Numbered from the stretch's first letter, positions 17,708 through 27,024 are shown. The stretch is 64,000 nucleotides of DNA from Paenalcaligenes hominis (GCF_011927625.1 NZ_JAATIZ010000002.1:496001-560000); one strand, 5' to 3'. The notes: a model not told the origin generated them from the sequence alone. Translations and numbers: made by a program.

Positions 17708-19861
17708 TTACGAGCTGGACCGTACCCAACGCGTGAAAGGCGCTGGGTTCACCCCCGGCGGCACAAACCACACGCGTTGCACTGGATCCCAACGCGCACC
17801 TAATTCTTTAGCCTGGTCTTTTTCCGCAAAGGGCACACGTAAGTTAATACGTTGGGCGGCGATTTGGCTTGATGTGGTACTAAGCTGCCGCCCCACTGCG
17901 CTTTGCTGTAGATCGTGTAGACGTTGCTGGGTAGGCACATGCAGCTGTTCCAAACGCAACTCGTGCACGTATTCGCTAACTTGATGATCTGCCTGAGGCA
18001 CAAACAAGCTCAACCGTTTTTGGGCACGTGTGATACCCACGTAAAATAAATTGCGCTCCATCTCTGCGTCCTGCTGCAACGACGGGAACTCGCCCATTTC
18101 TAAATAAGGCAGCAGCACATGCTCGTATTCTTTGCCTTTGGCTTGGGCCACACAGCTTAGCGTTACGGCGTGTGGCACAGCATGGGTACTGGGATCATGC
18201 TGAGCACACCACTGGTAAAAAGGCGCGACCCCTAAATTCAGTTGCTGCGCCATCGCCAAAAAAGCACTCATTGATTTCTGGATGACTTCAGCAGCATGAT
18301 CAAACACATAAATACGCTTTGCGACATTGGCAACGTCCAAAGTCTGCATAAGATGCGCTAGCACCTCTGCCGCTGAGGTATCGGCTGAAACCTGCTCTAA
18401 ATAACCTAGCGTTTCTTTAAAGCGCCATTGATCGTGCTCTGAGGCACGACGCATCATTTGCCCTTCGTAAAAAAACCGTAATAAGGCTGGGGTTTCAGCA
18501 ATTTCTGCCGCGGCGGCCGCGATGTCGAGTTCGGTAAAGGACAGTTCGCTAAACAACGCTAATGCCCGCACCATACGCTCTCGGAGCGAGCTCTGCTGAA
18601 TGGCAGCCAAGTCTCGCAGAGCCAGTGCCAGCCAAGCGCGTAAAAATAAGATCTCGTCGCGCTGTAAATAACTTTGCATGCCGTGCAAGGTATATGGCAC
18701 ACCGTGTGTTAGCAGCTGATTTTCTAAATGAATGGACTGATGCACATCACGGAATAACACCGCACATTGAGCCAGCCGCCCACCTTGACGTTGCCATTGC
18801 AACAAGGCCTGCACTACAGGCACTACAGCTTGATCTTGAGCATAACGATGCACATGAATCTGCGTGGCTAGCGGCAATAAGCTGTCGACTTTTTTCTGTT
18901 TGAACTGAGCTGTCGCATAGGCCAAATATGGCCCGTGCCTATAGGTATAGGTCAGCGGCAAACGCACTAACTGCTCGAAATAGGCTTCAAAACGCGCATG
19001 GAGGTAGGTGGCATCAGCAGCCAAATGCTTTTGAATCACCTGATCTTTATCGCCGGCTGCCACCACATATGTTTGAGGGCGTTGAGCCAATAAACGTAGA
19101 ATTTGAAAAGCAGCCTCGTTGGCATCGTGCAGCTCATCGACTACGATCAAGCGGTACTCAGGCAGCAGCTCTAGCAAATCGGGTTGCTCAAGTAAGGTAC
19201 TAGCTAAATCATAGGTCGCGTCCTGTGGCCCGCGAAATAGCACACCCTCGTAAGGGCTTTGACGCAAGATTTCGTAATGTTGAGTCCAGAGAAAATCGCT
19301 TAATGTCACCCCGAACTGCAACGCTTTTTCTGCTGCGCTTTCCTCTTCATTTAAAAACACAGCCAAGCTAGCTTTTAGACGGAGCTGGCTTTGAAAAAAC
19401 TGACTTAAGGCCACGTGGTGCGTGCGGAATTCGAGCTCGTCACCGTATTGTGCAGTAGGGTGCTGGCTAAGGTGGTCGAGCGCCTCTAAGGCCATCGGCT
19501 TCAACTCGTGCAATGAGCTTAGACGCGGTGGGTTTTCCTCTTCCCAAAAGTGCAGAACATGGTGCGCAAAGTCTTCAACGGTATAAAGTGCTAATTTATT
19601 GACGATAAAAGGCGCCACACCCAGCGCTTTAAGGCGTTCGTGCAACACCTCTTTGGCCTCGTCGGTAAACACCAACGCCAAAATCTGCTCTGGCGCTAGG
19701 CCCCGCGCTAAAGCCTCGCCAATGCGCAATGCTAAGGTTGTCGTTTTTGCTGCCCCGGCATTGGCTTCGATTAAAGTGATGCGATGCTGCGAACACTGAA
19801 TCGCTACCTGCTCTGAGGTAGGGGTGATCGAACGCGGAATAAAGCGCGGTGCAGAAGCCAT
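17708..19861 (-). CDS. UvrD/Rep-type superfamily 1 helicase with C-terminal DUF5710-like module
   Basis: This 717-residue protein has a Walker A at residues 33-41 (ANAGAAKTT, Lys39), Walker B LIVVDELHD, motif III AAGDKDQVI, motif V AQAKGKEYEHVLLP and motif VI LFYVGITRAQKRL, so the helicase core is complete. The last 47 residues (671-717; NLRVPFAEKDQAKELGARWD, RVWFVPPG) match the DUF5710 pattern seen at the ends of DNA-processing proteins. It is shorter than UvrD or Rep (about 720 including this tail, with short 1B/2B insertions). The role is unknown. It abuts the PheC-like gene tail to tail and is 2 bp downstream of a SapC-family gene. Confidence 0.82.
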   Translation of the reverse strand: MASAPRFIPRSITPTSEQVAIQCSQHRITLIEANAGAAKTTTLALRIGEALARGLAPEQILALVFTDEAKEVLHERLKALGVAPFIVNKLALYTVEDFAHHVLHFWEEENPPRLSSLHELKPMALEALDHLSQHPTAQYGDELEFRTHHVALSQFFQSQLRLKASLAVFLNEEESAAEKALQFGVTLSDFLWTQHYEILRQSPYEGVLFRGPQDATYDLASTLLEQPDLLELLPEYRLIVVDELHDANEAAFQILRLLAQRPQTYVVAAGDKDQVIQKHLAADATYLHARFEAYFEQLVRLPLTYTYRHGPYLAYATAQFKQKKVDSLLPLATQIHVHRYAQDQAVVPVVQALLQWQRQGGRLAQCAVLFRDVHQSIHLENQLLTHGVPYTLHGMQSYLQRDEILFLRAWLALALRDLAAIQQSSLRERMVRALALFSELSFTELDIAAAAAEIAETPALLRFFYEGQMMRRASEHDQWRFKETLGYLEQVSADTSAAEVLAHLMQTLDVANVAKRIYVFDHAAEVIQKSMSAFLAMAQQLNLGVAPFYQWCAQHDPSTHAVPHAVTLSCVAQAKGKEYEHVLLPYLEMGEFPSLQQDAEMERNLFYVGITRAQKRLSLFVPQADHQVSEYVHELRLEQLHVPTQQRLHDLQQSAVGRQLSTTSSQIAAQRINLRVPFAEKDQAKELGARWDPVQRVWFVPPGVNPAPFTRWVRSSS

Positions 19862-19863
19862 GA

Positions 19864-20583
19864 TTAGCCGCCTACGCGCTGCGCCAAGACATCTAAGTTA
19901 CTGAGAGAGATGCGATGTTGCTCAATCAAAGATAACGTGCCGTTGTGATACATCTGAGCCAGCTCTGTATCGTCGAGTTGGTCGAGCTGAGCAAAATCTA
20001 CCACCCACACCCCCGCCACACTCTGGGTTTGATCGTCTAGGGTTAAATTAATGCTTTGCTCTATCAGCAAACCTTTTTCCTTGAGACGCATGACCCATTG
20101 TTGAGTTTGCTCTAGCTCGCGCTCTAGGGTGTGCAAGGCATGCCCTAATTGCTCTAGGTAAGCGCTGGGTGCGCCCGCCTCGTAAAATGCCATGCCTTCG
20201 TCATGGCTTAGGCCTGGGTAATGGGCGTCCACCTGCACCACGGGCTGCTGCGTTGCGGTATCCCACTGCAATTGATAGGGATGACGTTGTGCATATGCCG
20301 GTATGTAGTAAGAGGCCTCCCAGCCGCCCTCGGGGCTAACAAAGAGGTTTTGTTCCGCCTGAAACCCAAATAAAACCACGGACTGTAAACGCGTGGCAGC
20401 GCTATCGGCCGCAATAAAAACAATAGGATAATATTTGCAAGCTAGCTCGTACTCGCTTTGTGCCAACGGCATAGCATTCATCGTTCGCGCAAAGCCAAAA
20501 TGATGACTTTGAAGCTTAATTTTTAGTGTTGGATCGCTGCCATCTAAGGTCAGCCACTGATTATCCATCGTTTGGTTTGCCAT
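19864..20583 (-). CDS. SapC-family protein
   Basis: This 239-residue protein matches the SapC family: MNAMPLAQSEYELACKYYPIVFIAADSA, LFGFQAEQNLFVSPEGGWEASYYIPAYAQRHPYQL, and GMAFYEAGAPSAYLEQ. SapC was first described near S-layer genes in Campylobacter; the biochemical role is unknown. The start was set at ATG 20583, giving a family-typical N-terminus; the frame extends upstream to 20670 but that would overlap the promoter region of the iron island. It is co-directional with the helicase. Confidence 0.75.
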   Translation of the reverse strand: MANQTMDNQWLTLDGSDPTLKIKLQSHHFGFARTMNAMPLAQSEYELACKYYPIVFIAADSAATRLQSVVLFGFQAEQNLFVSPEGGWEASYYIPAYAQRHPYQLQWDTATQQPVVQVDAHYPGLSHDEGMAFYEAGAPSAYLEQLGHALHTLERELEQTQQWVMRLKEKGLLIEQSINLTLDDQTQSVAGVWVVDFAQLDQLDDTELAQMYHNGTLSLIEQHRISLSNLDVLAQRVGG

Positions 20584-20655
20584 AAATCCCCCAAGTAAAT
20601 GTCCATTATATAAGCATAGCCAAGCCAACAGAAAATCCTCTATACTATACGAAGT

Positions 20656-20674
20656 AATAACTATTCTCATTTGT
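20656..20674. promoter_or_regulatory. Weak Fur-box-like site before the ABC importer
   Basis: AATAACTATTCTCATTTGT matches 11 of 19 positions of the GATAATGATAATCATTATC Fur consensus and shares ATTCTCATT with the stronger site at 25098. A TATACT -10 lies at 20641. Only four bases separate it from ATG 20679. Confidence 0.6.
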
Positions 20675-20678
20675 ATTT

Positions 20679-21722
20679 ATGATGGCAACTACCGCTACGC
20701 TTACGGCCTATAAACAGGTCTTAAGTCAGCGCTTCCTTATTCTTGCTGGCCTTCTGCTTGCCATTGCACTCAGTCTGATTGCCGATTTTATGTTGGGCCC
20801 TTCAGGGCTGGCTTGGTCTGAGCTATCTGCTGCCCTCTTTACGCCTAGTCAGGTGGATGCCACAACGCGCGTCATTGTTTGGGACATTCGTCTGCCGTAT
20901 GCCTTAATGGCGATTGCTATTGGTATGGGCCTAGGTTTGTCGGGGGCTGAAATGCAAACCATTTTAAATAACCCCTTAGCCAGTCCATTTACCTTAGGCA
21001 TTTCTTCAGCCGCTGCCTTTGGGGCGTCGTTGGCTTTAGTGCTGAACCTTTCTATTCCAGGCGTACCGCCGGCGTGGATGATTGCTATCAATGCGTTTTT
21101 ATTTGCCATGATTTCCGCTTTACTACTGGATGCGGTGGCACGGTGGGGTGCGCTCAGCACCTCGTCCATTGTGCTGTTTGGCATTGCATTGGTGTTTTCA
21201 TTTAATGCGCTGGTGTCCCTCATGCAGTTTGTCGCCAGTGCCGAAGCCTTACAGGGGCTGGTTTTTTGGACCTTAGGCAGCTTATCTCGTGCCACATGGG
21301 GCACCGTCGGGCTCATGTTTTTAACTGTGTTGGTCTTATTTCCTCTTTCCATGCGCGATGCGTGGAAAATGACGGCGTTGCGTCTAGGTGAAGAGCGTGC
21401 GCTTAGTTTTGGCATTAATGTACAACGCTTACGCCTGACCTCATTACTGCGCATTAGCTTTTTGGCCGCCATGGCCGTCTCCTTTGCAGGCACCATCGGC
21501 TTTATTGGCCTCATCGCCCCCCACATTGCGCGGCGTTTGTTTGGGGAAGATCATCGCTTTTATTTACCAGGCAGCGCTTTAGTTGGAGCCTTAATTCTCT
21601 CCTTAGCCTCTATTGCCTCCAAGAACATCGTGTCCGGAGTCATCGTGCCAGTAGGCATTGTGACATCGTTGGTAGGCGTGCCTTTTTTCTTATCCATTGT
21701 GCTTCGTCGCCAAGCCCATTAA
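20679..21722 (+). CDS. FecCD-family ferric-siderophore ABC permease
   Basis: This 347-residue inner-membrane permease has about nine or ten helices. The family motif NPLASPFTLGISSAAAFGAS is near residue 105, and GTIGFIGLIAPHIARRLFGEDHR forms the ATPase-coupling loop near residue 270. It would homodimerise with the ATPase encoded next. Only one permease gene is present, unlike fepD/fepG. No clear Shine-Dalgarno precedes the tandem ATGs. First gene of the importer-esterase-PPTase operon. Confidence 0.9.
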   Translation: MMATTATLTAYKQVLSQRFLILAGLLLAIALSLIADFMLGPSGLAWSELSAALFTPSQVDATTRVIVWDIRLPYALMAIAIGMGLGLSGAEMQTILNNPLASPFTLGISSAAAFGASLALVLNLSIPGVPPAWMIAINAFLFAMISALLLDAVARWGALSTSSIVLFGIALVFSFNALVSLMQFVASAEALQGLVFWTLGSLSRATWGTVGLMFLTVLVLFPLSMRDAWKMTALRLGEERALSFGINVQRLRLTSLLRISFLAAMAVSFAGTIGFIGLIAPHIARRLFGEDHRFYLPGSALVGALILSLASIASKNIVSGVIVPVGIVTSLVGVPFFLSIVLRRQAH

Positions 21723-21734
21723 GCGGTATTTGTG

Positions 21735-22529
21735 ATGCTAGAAATTCAAGACCTTCACGTTGGTTACGGCAAAAAAACCATTCTGAGTCAGATTGATATC
21801 GAGCCGTTGGCCACTGGCCAAGTGGTCTCATTACTTGGTGCCAATGGCTGTGGTAAGTCGACGTTGTTAAAAAGCCTGGCAGGCTTAATCGCACCTAAAG
21901 CAGGCCGCATTTTGTTGGATGGCGTGGACTTACGCCAACAAAATTTTGAACAGCGAGCGCAACACGTCGTGTACTTGCCGCAATCCTTGCCGGCTGCGGT
22001 TCATTTACGGGTTTTTGAATCGGTACTGGTAGCAGCTAATGCCACCCTCACCCCTACGCAACACAGCAGCGCCGATGCCCAACAAATTATGGCGTTACTG
22101 GAGCGACTCAGCATTGAGCACTTAGCCATGCGTTTTTTAGATGAGCTCTCGGGTGGGCAAAAACAACTCGTGGGTTTAGCACAGGCTCTGATTCGCCGCC
22201 CCACCCTTTTATTGTTGGACGAGCCACTCTCTGCCTTGGACTTAAATTATCAGTATCACGTTATGGAATTACTTAAAGAGCAAACGCAACGCCATCAAAT
22301 GTTAAGCGTTATTGTGCTGCATGACTTAAATGTGGCCTTACAACATAGTGATCAATGCCTTTTACTGAGCCAAGGTCAGGTCCACGCCCAAGGTCCAGTG
22401 GCCGAGGTCATCACCGCTCCGCATTTAGCGCACGCCTATGGTGTAGCCGCACGTATTGAAGCCTGCAGTCAACGCCAGCTTCATGTGTTTATTGATGGCT
22501 TAACCCCCCAAACAGAAGGCCTACTATGA
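21735..22529 (+). CDS. Ferric-siderophore ABC transporter ATPase
   Basis: This 264-residue FepC-like ATPase has Walker A GANGCGKST (about residue 35), signature LSGGQKQLVGLAQAL, Walker B LLLLDEPLSALD and the switch His in VIVLHDLNVAL. It energises uptake through the upstream permease. ATG 21735 was chosen over a preceding GTG. Its stop codon overlaps the next ATG (ATGA), indicating translational coupling. Confidence 0.92.
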   Translation: MLEIQDLHVGYGKKTILSQIDIEPLATGQVVSLLGANGCGKSTLLKSLAGLIAPKAGRILLDGVDLRQQNFEQRAQHVVYLPQSLPAAVHLRVFESVLVAANATLTPTQHSSADAQQIMALLERLSIEHLAMRFLDELSGGQKQLVGLAQALIRRPTLLLLDEPLSALDLNYQYHVMELLKEQTQRHQMLSVIVLHDLNVALQHSDQCLLLSQGQVHAQGPVAEVITAPHLAHAYGVAARIEACSQRQLHVFIDGLTPQTEGLL

Positions 22530-23656
22530 AACGGTTGTTATTAAGTGTGCTGACGTGGTTTTGTGTGAGTCAGGTAATGGCTGCACCCATTGTGGTCACG
22601 GATGTCATGGGACGGGAAGTCACCCTAGAGCAGCCTGCACACCGCATTATTTTGACGCAGGCGCGCCATATGCCCGTTTTGGCTTTGCTGCACCCTGACC
22701 CCGTCAGTCTACTAGCAGGGTGGTCTGATGAGTTTAAGACCTCGTTCGCCAACGAGTACGAAGCTTACCAAGCCCATTTTCCCGCCATACGTGACATACC
22801 CGTGGTGGGCCGTCACACCGCTGACAGCTTTTCTGTAGAGCAAAGCTTGGCGCTGCGGCCTGATTTAGTGGTGTTGACCTCGCGGTTTGCTGGGCTCTTA
22901 CCCGGCCAAGACCCAAACGAATCAGAACTGATCCGCCGTTTCGAGCGGGCTGGGGTACCGGTACTCATTGTGGATTTCTTTATGGACCCGCTAACAAATA
23001 CCGTGCCTAGTCTGCAAGCTCTAGGCAGCGCTATTGGCGCTGAGACACGCACAGACGCTTTTATTGAGTTCTATCAGTCGCAGATGGCACAAGTGCAAAC
23101 ACGGCTACAAGACTTTGACCCCGCGTCTTTTCCTCCTGTCTTTGTGCATGCCCATGCTGGCAGCACGGATTGTTGCAGCTCGCCAGGAACCGGCACCTTT
23201 AATGACATGATCCGCTTTGCCGGAGGCCACAATATTGGGGCCGACCTGCTAAAAACCCCTACAGGTAACGTGAATTATGAATACATTAATGCGCGTAACC
23301 CCGCTGTTTACATTGCGACGGGCACGGGCGCCACACGACGCAATCAAGCCGGCGGGTTGGCTATTGGTACAGGCATCTCGGCTGATGCCGCGCGCCAAAG
23401 CCTAGCAAACCTAATTAAAGCCAATCGCCTCCAGCACATTGATGCGGTCCAACAGCAGAATGCTCATGGCATTTGGCATGCGTTTAATGACTCCCCTTTA
23501 CATATGATTTTTATTCAGGCGTTAGCCACTTGGACTCACCCTGAGCGTATGCAGGGCATTTCGCCACAACGCACCTTAGAGGAAATCAATGAGCGCTTTC
23601 TGACTGTGCCCATGGAAGGCACCTATTTCATTGATTTGCACGACAAGGAACCGTAA
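22526..23656 (+). CDS. Periplasmic ferric-siderophore binding protein
   Basis: This 376-residue class III substrate-binding protein starts with a Sec signal peptide (MKRLLLSVLTWFCVSQVMA, cut before API). It has the FepB/BtuF-type N-terminal VVTDVMGREVTLEQPAHRII and the helical-backbone segment LRPDLVVL. An unusual cysteine pair GSTDCCSSPGTG near residue 215 may form a disulfide. Ligand: ferric catecholate, inferred from the neighbouring biosynthesis genes. Coupled to the ATPase by ATGA overlap and to the esterase gene by overlap at 23656. Confidence 0.87.
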   Translation: MKRLLLSVLTWFCVSQVMAAPIVVTDVMGREVTLEQPAHRIILTQARHMPVLALLHPDPVSLLAGWSDEFKTSFANEYEAYQAHFPAIRDIPVVGRHTADSFSVEQSLALRPDLVVLTSRFAGLLPGQDPNESELIRRFERAGVPVLIVDFFMDPLTNTVPSLQALGSAIGAETRTDAFIEFYQSQMAQVQTRLQDFDPASFPPVFVHAHAGSTDCCSSPGTGTFNDMIRFAGGHNIGADLLKTPTGNVNYEYINARNPAVYIATGTGATRRNQAGGLAIGTGISADAARQSLANLIKANRLQHIDAVQQQNAHGIWHAFNDSPLHMIFIQALATWTHPERMQGISPQRTLEEINERFLTVPMEGTYFIDLHDKEP

Positions 23657-24438
23657 TGCGTCAGTGGCAATCGACCTTAATCTCTGCCACGCAACGCCCG
23701 TATTTGTGCAGACTATGGGTGCCGGAAAGCCCCGCGCCGACACAGGGCTTTCCTTTGCTTGTTATGTTGGACGGTGACTGGATCCAACACCATATAGAAA
23801 GTTTTGTAGAATGCCAACCACGTCCTATCAACTTTGCGATAGCTAGCATTGGTTTTAATGTAGCGCGTCAGGCTGCACGACAACGGCGCTCTTATGACTA
23901 CACACCAGTGCCGCCCCCACCGCACGCGCCAGTTGATCCGCGCATGCCCGATTGGGCCGCTGGGGGGGCCGATGAGCTAGTGCAATTCATACGTACCCAG
24001 CTGCTGCCGCAACTGCAGCAACAGGTTTCACTTGATCTGAACCGTCTGGGGCTGTTTGGGCATTCCTATGGGGGACTCTTCACGCTTTATACGCTTTTGA
24101 CGTACCCCAATTTATTTAAACATTACATTGCCGCCAGTCCCTCGCTGTGGTGGTATCACCCGTTTATGCAAAATCAGGCCGTGCACCTGCCTCCGTTGCA
24201 GCGCAGCACGCAATTGAATGTATTGATTGGTGACCAGGAACAGTGGCGCCCAAAACCGGCTGATCCCACCGCTCCGCGCCCTGCAGGTATTCCTACCTCA
24301 CGTTTTTTGGATGCGTTTATGGATCAACTGCCCTACTGCAGTCAGTTAAAAACACAACGACATAGGTTCCCAGACGCTGACCACGGCGCCATGTTGGGCC
24401 TGGCGACGGCGTTTGCTTTACGAGAGTTCGCGGCGTAG
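23656..24438 (+). CDS. Siderophore esterase (IroE/Fes/BesA-like alpha/beta hydrolase)
   Basis: This 260-residue esterase-D-type hydrolase has nucleophile elbow GHSYGGLFTLYTLL and IAASPSLWWY, with a terminal His in DADHGAML. Enzymes of this type hydrolyse the triserine lactone of catecholate siderophores to release iron or linearise the product. No signal peptide is evident, so a cytoplasmic, Fes-like role is favoured. It overlaps the binding-protein stop codon by one base, and the PPTase start lies immediately after, consistent with one operon. Confidence 0.82.
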   Translation: MRQWQSTLISATQRPYLCRLWVPESPAPTQGFPLLVMLDGDWIQHHIESFVECQPRPINFAIASIGFNVARQAARQRRSYDYTPVPPPPHAPVDPRMPDWAAGGADELVQFIRTQLLPQLQQQVSLDLNRLGLFGHSYGGLFTLYTLLTYPNLFKHYIAASPSLWWYHPFMQNQAVHLPPLQRSTQLNVLIGDQEQWRPKPADPTAPRPAGIPTSRFLDAFMDQLPYCSQLKTQRHRFPDADHGAMLGLATAFALREFAA

Positions 24439-24440
24439 TG

Positions 24441-25073
24441 ATGGTAGAGCTGTATGTGCTCGATAGGCGACAGACTCCGTCCTTAGCACAGCTGCGCAGC
24501 GCTGTGACCGAGGCAGAATGGGTGCATGCCCAAGGTTTCCGTACCCACTTATTACAGACTCGCTACCTTGCCAGTCGCGCTTTTTTACGCCACCACATCG
24601 GGCAACGACTACAGATCGCGCCCTTGGCCGTTACCATCACGCTAGGGGCCTATCAAAAGCCGCTGTTAACGCACGCGCCTTGGCACTTTTCCCTAAGCCA
24701 CAGTCGTGATATTACCGTGTTAGCGCTCGCCCCCCATGTCGTGGGCGTGGATATTGAGCACACCGATACCCCCTTTCCTGCGCCCCTTGCCCCCCTGCTG
24801 CTACACCCACACGAACTCCCTATAGCAAGCAATTCAGCCGAGCTGTATAGACACTGGTGCAGCAAAGAAGCCGTCCTCAAAGCCTATGGCACAGGGTTGC
24901 AGACTGACCCACGCCATATTCTGCTGACGCAGAGTCAAGCCAGCCTGTTTGAGCATACCTATTACCTCCACACCGAGCTTCTCATGGCCAACCTGCTCTG
25001 TGTTCTTGCGCAGCCACACCCGTTCACCTCATTAAAACGACACGATGGGTGTGCTATTCAATGCAGATCATGA
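24441..25073 (+). CDS. entD: 4'-phosphopantetheinyl transferase (EntD/Sfp type)
   Basis: This 210-residue transferase installs phosphopantetheine on the aryl carrier protein and the NRPS carrier domain. The two signature motifs are present: VVGVDIEHT and HWCSKEAVLKAYGTG, with HFSLSHSRDITVLAL before them. ATG 24441 was preferred over GTG 24438. It is the last gene of the importer operon and lies 43 bp before entE. Confidence 0.9.
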   Translation: MVELYVLDRRQTPSLAQLRSAVTEAEWVHAQGFRTHLLQTRYLASRAFLRHHIGQRLQIAPLAVTITLGAYQKPLLTHAPWHFSLSHSRDITVLALAPHVVGVDIEHTDTPFPAPLAPLLLHPHELPIASNSAELYRHWCSKEAVLKAYGTGLQTDPRHILLTQSQASLFEHTYYLHTELLMANLLCVLAQPHPFTSLKRHDGCAIQCRS

Positions 25074-25097
25074 TACAGTAATACACTAAAACCAACT

Positions 25098-25116
25098 AAT
25101 AATCATTCTCATTATC
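25098..25116. promoter_or_regulatory. Fur box directly abutting the entE start codon
   Basis: AATAATCATTCTCATTATC matches 15 of 19 bases of the Fur consensus. The next base is the A of the entE ATG. No Shine-Dalgarno is present between site and start, so the transcript may be leaderless or very short-leadered. Confidence 0.85.
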
Positions 25117-26763
25117 ATGCCGAATCCAATTCCATTACAACAAGTCTGGCCGCCCGAGTTCGTCAAAAAATACACCGCAGCCGGTTACTGGGACGGTCAA
25201 ACTTTTGGTGAATTACTGGCCGAACGTGCTCAACAGTATGCGCACCGTCCAGCCGTAATAGGAAGCGAACACCAATGGACGTATGCCGAGCTAAACCAAA
25301 AAGCCTCCGCGCTCGCTGCAGGGCTTCAATCCATTGGCCTCAAAAAAGGCGCCCGTGTATTGGTGCAGCTACCCAATATTCCTGAGTTTGTCAGTGTGGT
25401 GTTTGCTTTGTTTCGTGCAGGCATGATTCCTATTTATGCTTTGCCAGCACATCGTATTACCGAGCTGGAACACTTTGCTACCCACGCCCCCGCAGATGCG
25501 TATATTTGTGCAGACCAATTCGAGGGGTTTAATTACGTAGCGCAGGCTCGCGAACTCCAACAGCGCTGTCCTCAGGTTCAGCACATTGTGGTGGTGGGTG
25601 ACGCGCACGAGTTTCATGCCCTCAGTGCTTTAGAACAGCATGATCAAGCCCATACCATCCCTTCGACGGTGTCCACGGCCGACGAAGTGGCTTTTTTACA
25701 AATTTCCGGTGGTAGCACCGGTTTGTCTAAGCTGATTCCGCGTACGCATAACGATTACATCTATACCTTACGTGAAAGCTGCAAAATTTGTGATGTCACC
25801 GCAGACTCGGTGTTTTTAGCCGCGTTGCCCATGGCCCATAATTTCCCCATGAGCTCGCCAGGTTTTTTAGGAACCTTGTACGCAGGCGGATGTGTGGTGC
25901 TTAGCACCAGCGCCGAGCCAGAGCGCTGTTTTGCCCTGATCGCCCAGCACCACGTTAGCTTTACCAGCCTGGTTCCGCCTCTACTGTTGATGTGGCTCGA
26001 GTTCGCGCCCCACAGTCACCATGACATCACTTCGCTGAAAACCATCCAAGTCGGTGGGGCAAAACTGATTCCCGAGGTAGCCCGTCGGGTGCGTCCGGTC
26101 TTGGGCATCCAACTCCAGCAGGTTTTTGGTATGGCAGAAGGGTTAGTGAACTACACCCGCTTGGATGACAGTGAGGACCTCGTTGTGGGCACCCAAGGCC
26201 GTCCGATTAGCCCAGATGATGAACTACGCATTGTGGATGATCACGATCAGCCGGTCGCCCCAGGCGCCACGGGTCATTTATTAACGCGTGGCCCCTATAC
26301 CATCCGTGCTTATCACAATAACCCGACAGCCAATGCGCGTTCTTTTACCCAAGACGGCTTTTACCGCACTGGCGATATTGTGCAACGTACCGCAGACGGC
26401 TATTTAGTGGTGCAAGGGCGCGCCAATGACCATATCAACCGAGCCGGAGAAAAAATCTCTGCCGAAGAAATCGAAGATCACCTCTTAGCGCACCCAGCCG
26501 TTTTTGATGCGGCAGTGGTGTCCGTGCCCGATGACTATTTAGGTGAACGCAGTTGTGCTTTTATTATTATCAAAAAAGCGCACGCCGCACCACGCGCCAT
26601 TGAGTTTAAACGCTGGATCCGTCAACGTGGTCTGGCCGACTTTAAAGTGCCTGATCAAGTTGTGTTTGTAGACAGCTTTGACATTACGGCAGCCGGCAAA
26701 GTCAGCCGCAAACAATTACGTCTTCAACTTAGTCAATCTTTATCCGCTTCCCATGACGCTTAA
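25117..26763 (+). CDS. entE: 2,3-dihydroxybenzoate-AMP ligase
   Basis: This 548-residue stand-alone adenylation enzyme activates 2,3-dihydroxybenzoate and loads it on the aryl carrier protein. Motifs: QISGGSTGLSKLIPRTHNDY (P-loop, residues about 195-215), QVFGMAEGLVNYTRLDD, GFYRTGDIVQRTADGYLVVQGR, and the catalytic lysine in AAGKVSRKQLR (Lys528). The acid-binding loop HNFPMSSPG is the dihydroxybenzoate form; salicylate-specific relatives carry AC in place of SS, as I recall. First gene of the Fur-controlled biosynthetic operon; its end overlaps the carrier protein start by 11 bp. Confidence 0.93.
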   Translation: MPNPIPLQQVWPPEFVKKYTAAGYWDGQTFGELLAERAQQYAHRPAVIGSEHQWTYAELNQKASALAAGLQSIGLKKGARVLVQLPNIPEFVSVVFALFRAGMIPIYALPAHRITELEHFATHAPADAYICADQFEGFNYVAQARELQQRCPQVQHIVVVGDAHEFHALSALEQHDQAHTIPSTVSTADEVAFLQISGGSTGLSKLIPRTHNDYIYTLRESCKICDVTADSVFLAALPMAHNFPMSSPGFLGTLYAGGCVVLSTSAEPERCFALIAQHHVSFTSLVPPLLLMWLEFAPHSHHDITSLKTIQVGGAKLIPEVARRVRPVLGIQLQQVFGMAEGLVNYTRLDDSEDLVVGTQGRPISPDDELRIVDDHDQPVAPGATGHLLTRGPYTIRAYHNNPTANARSFTQDGFYRTGDIVQRTADGYLVVQGRANDHINRAGEKISAEEIEDHLLAHPAVFDAAVVSVPDDYLGERSCAFIIIKKAHAAPRAIEFKRWIRQRGLADFKVPDQVVFVDSFDITAAGKVSRKQLRLQLSQSLSASHDA

Positions 26764-27004
26764 CTCTACCCCTTTGCCCTTAACCTTAGACACGCTACGC
26801 GCTGATGTGGCGCAATTACTGCACGAAGACCCCAGTGCCATTCAAGATGATGACAATCTGATGGAATGGGGCTTGGACTCTATGCGTGCTATGAACTTAG
26901 CCGCGCGGTGGCGTCAAGCTGGCGCTGTTATTGAATTTGCTGATATGGCCGTTGAGCCTACCTTAGCGCACTGGTGGGCCGTCATTCAGCGCCACGCTGC
27001 TTAA
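26753..27004 (+). CDS. Free-standing aryl carrier protein
   Basis: This 83-residue carrier protein corresponds to the C-terminal domain of EntB. The attachment serine is in DNLMEWGLDSMRAMNLAARW, and the tail ALAHWWAVI-like segment (PTLAHWWAVI) is the usual ArCP end. The isochorismatase half is a separate gene at 34796, so EntB is split here. The start ATG lies inside the end of entE, giving an 11-bp overlap and likely coupled translation. Confidence 0.9.
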   Translation: MTLNSTPLPLTLDTLRADVAQLLHEDPSAIQDDDNLMEWGLDSMRAMNLAARWRQAGAVIEFADMAVEPTLAHWWAVIQRHAA

Positions 27005-27024
27005 TTTCGTTTTTTGTTGGTTGT

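Noticed and set aside
18562-19203. Plus-strand frames inside the helicase gene
   Set aside because: Antisense to an intact helicase with all motifs; no family similarity.
20849-21526. 225-residue minus-strand frame
   Set aside because: Antisense to the FecCD permease; composition (rich in K, M, R, A) is typical of a shadow of a membrane-protein gene.
23656-24438. Possible acyltransferase or prolyl oligopeptidase
   Set aside because: The esterase-D-type elbow and the siderophore context fit an IroE/Fes-like esterase better.
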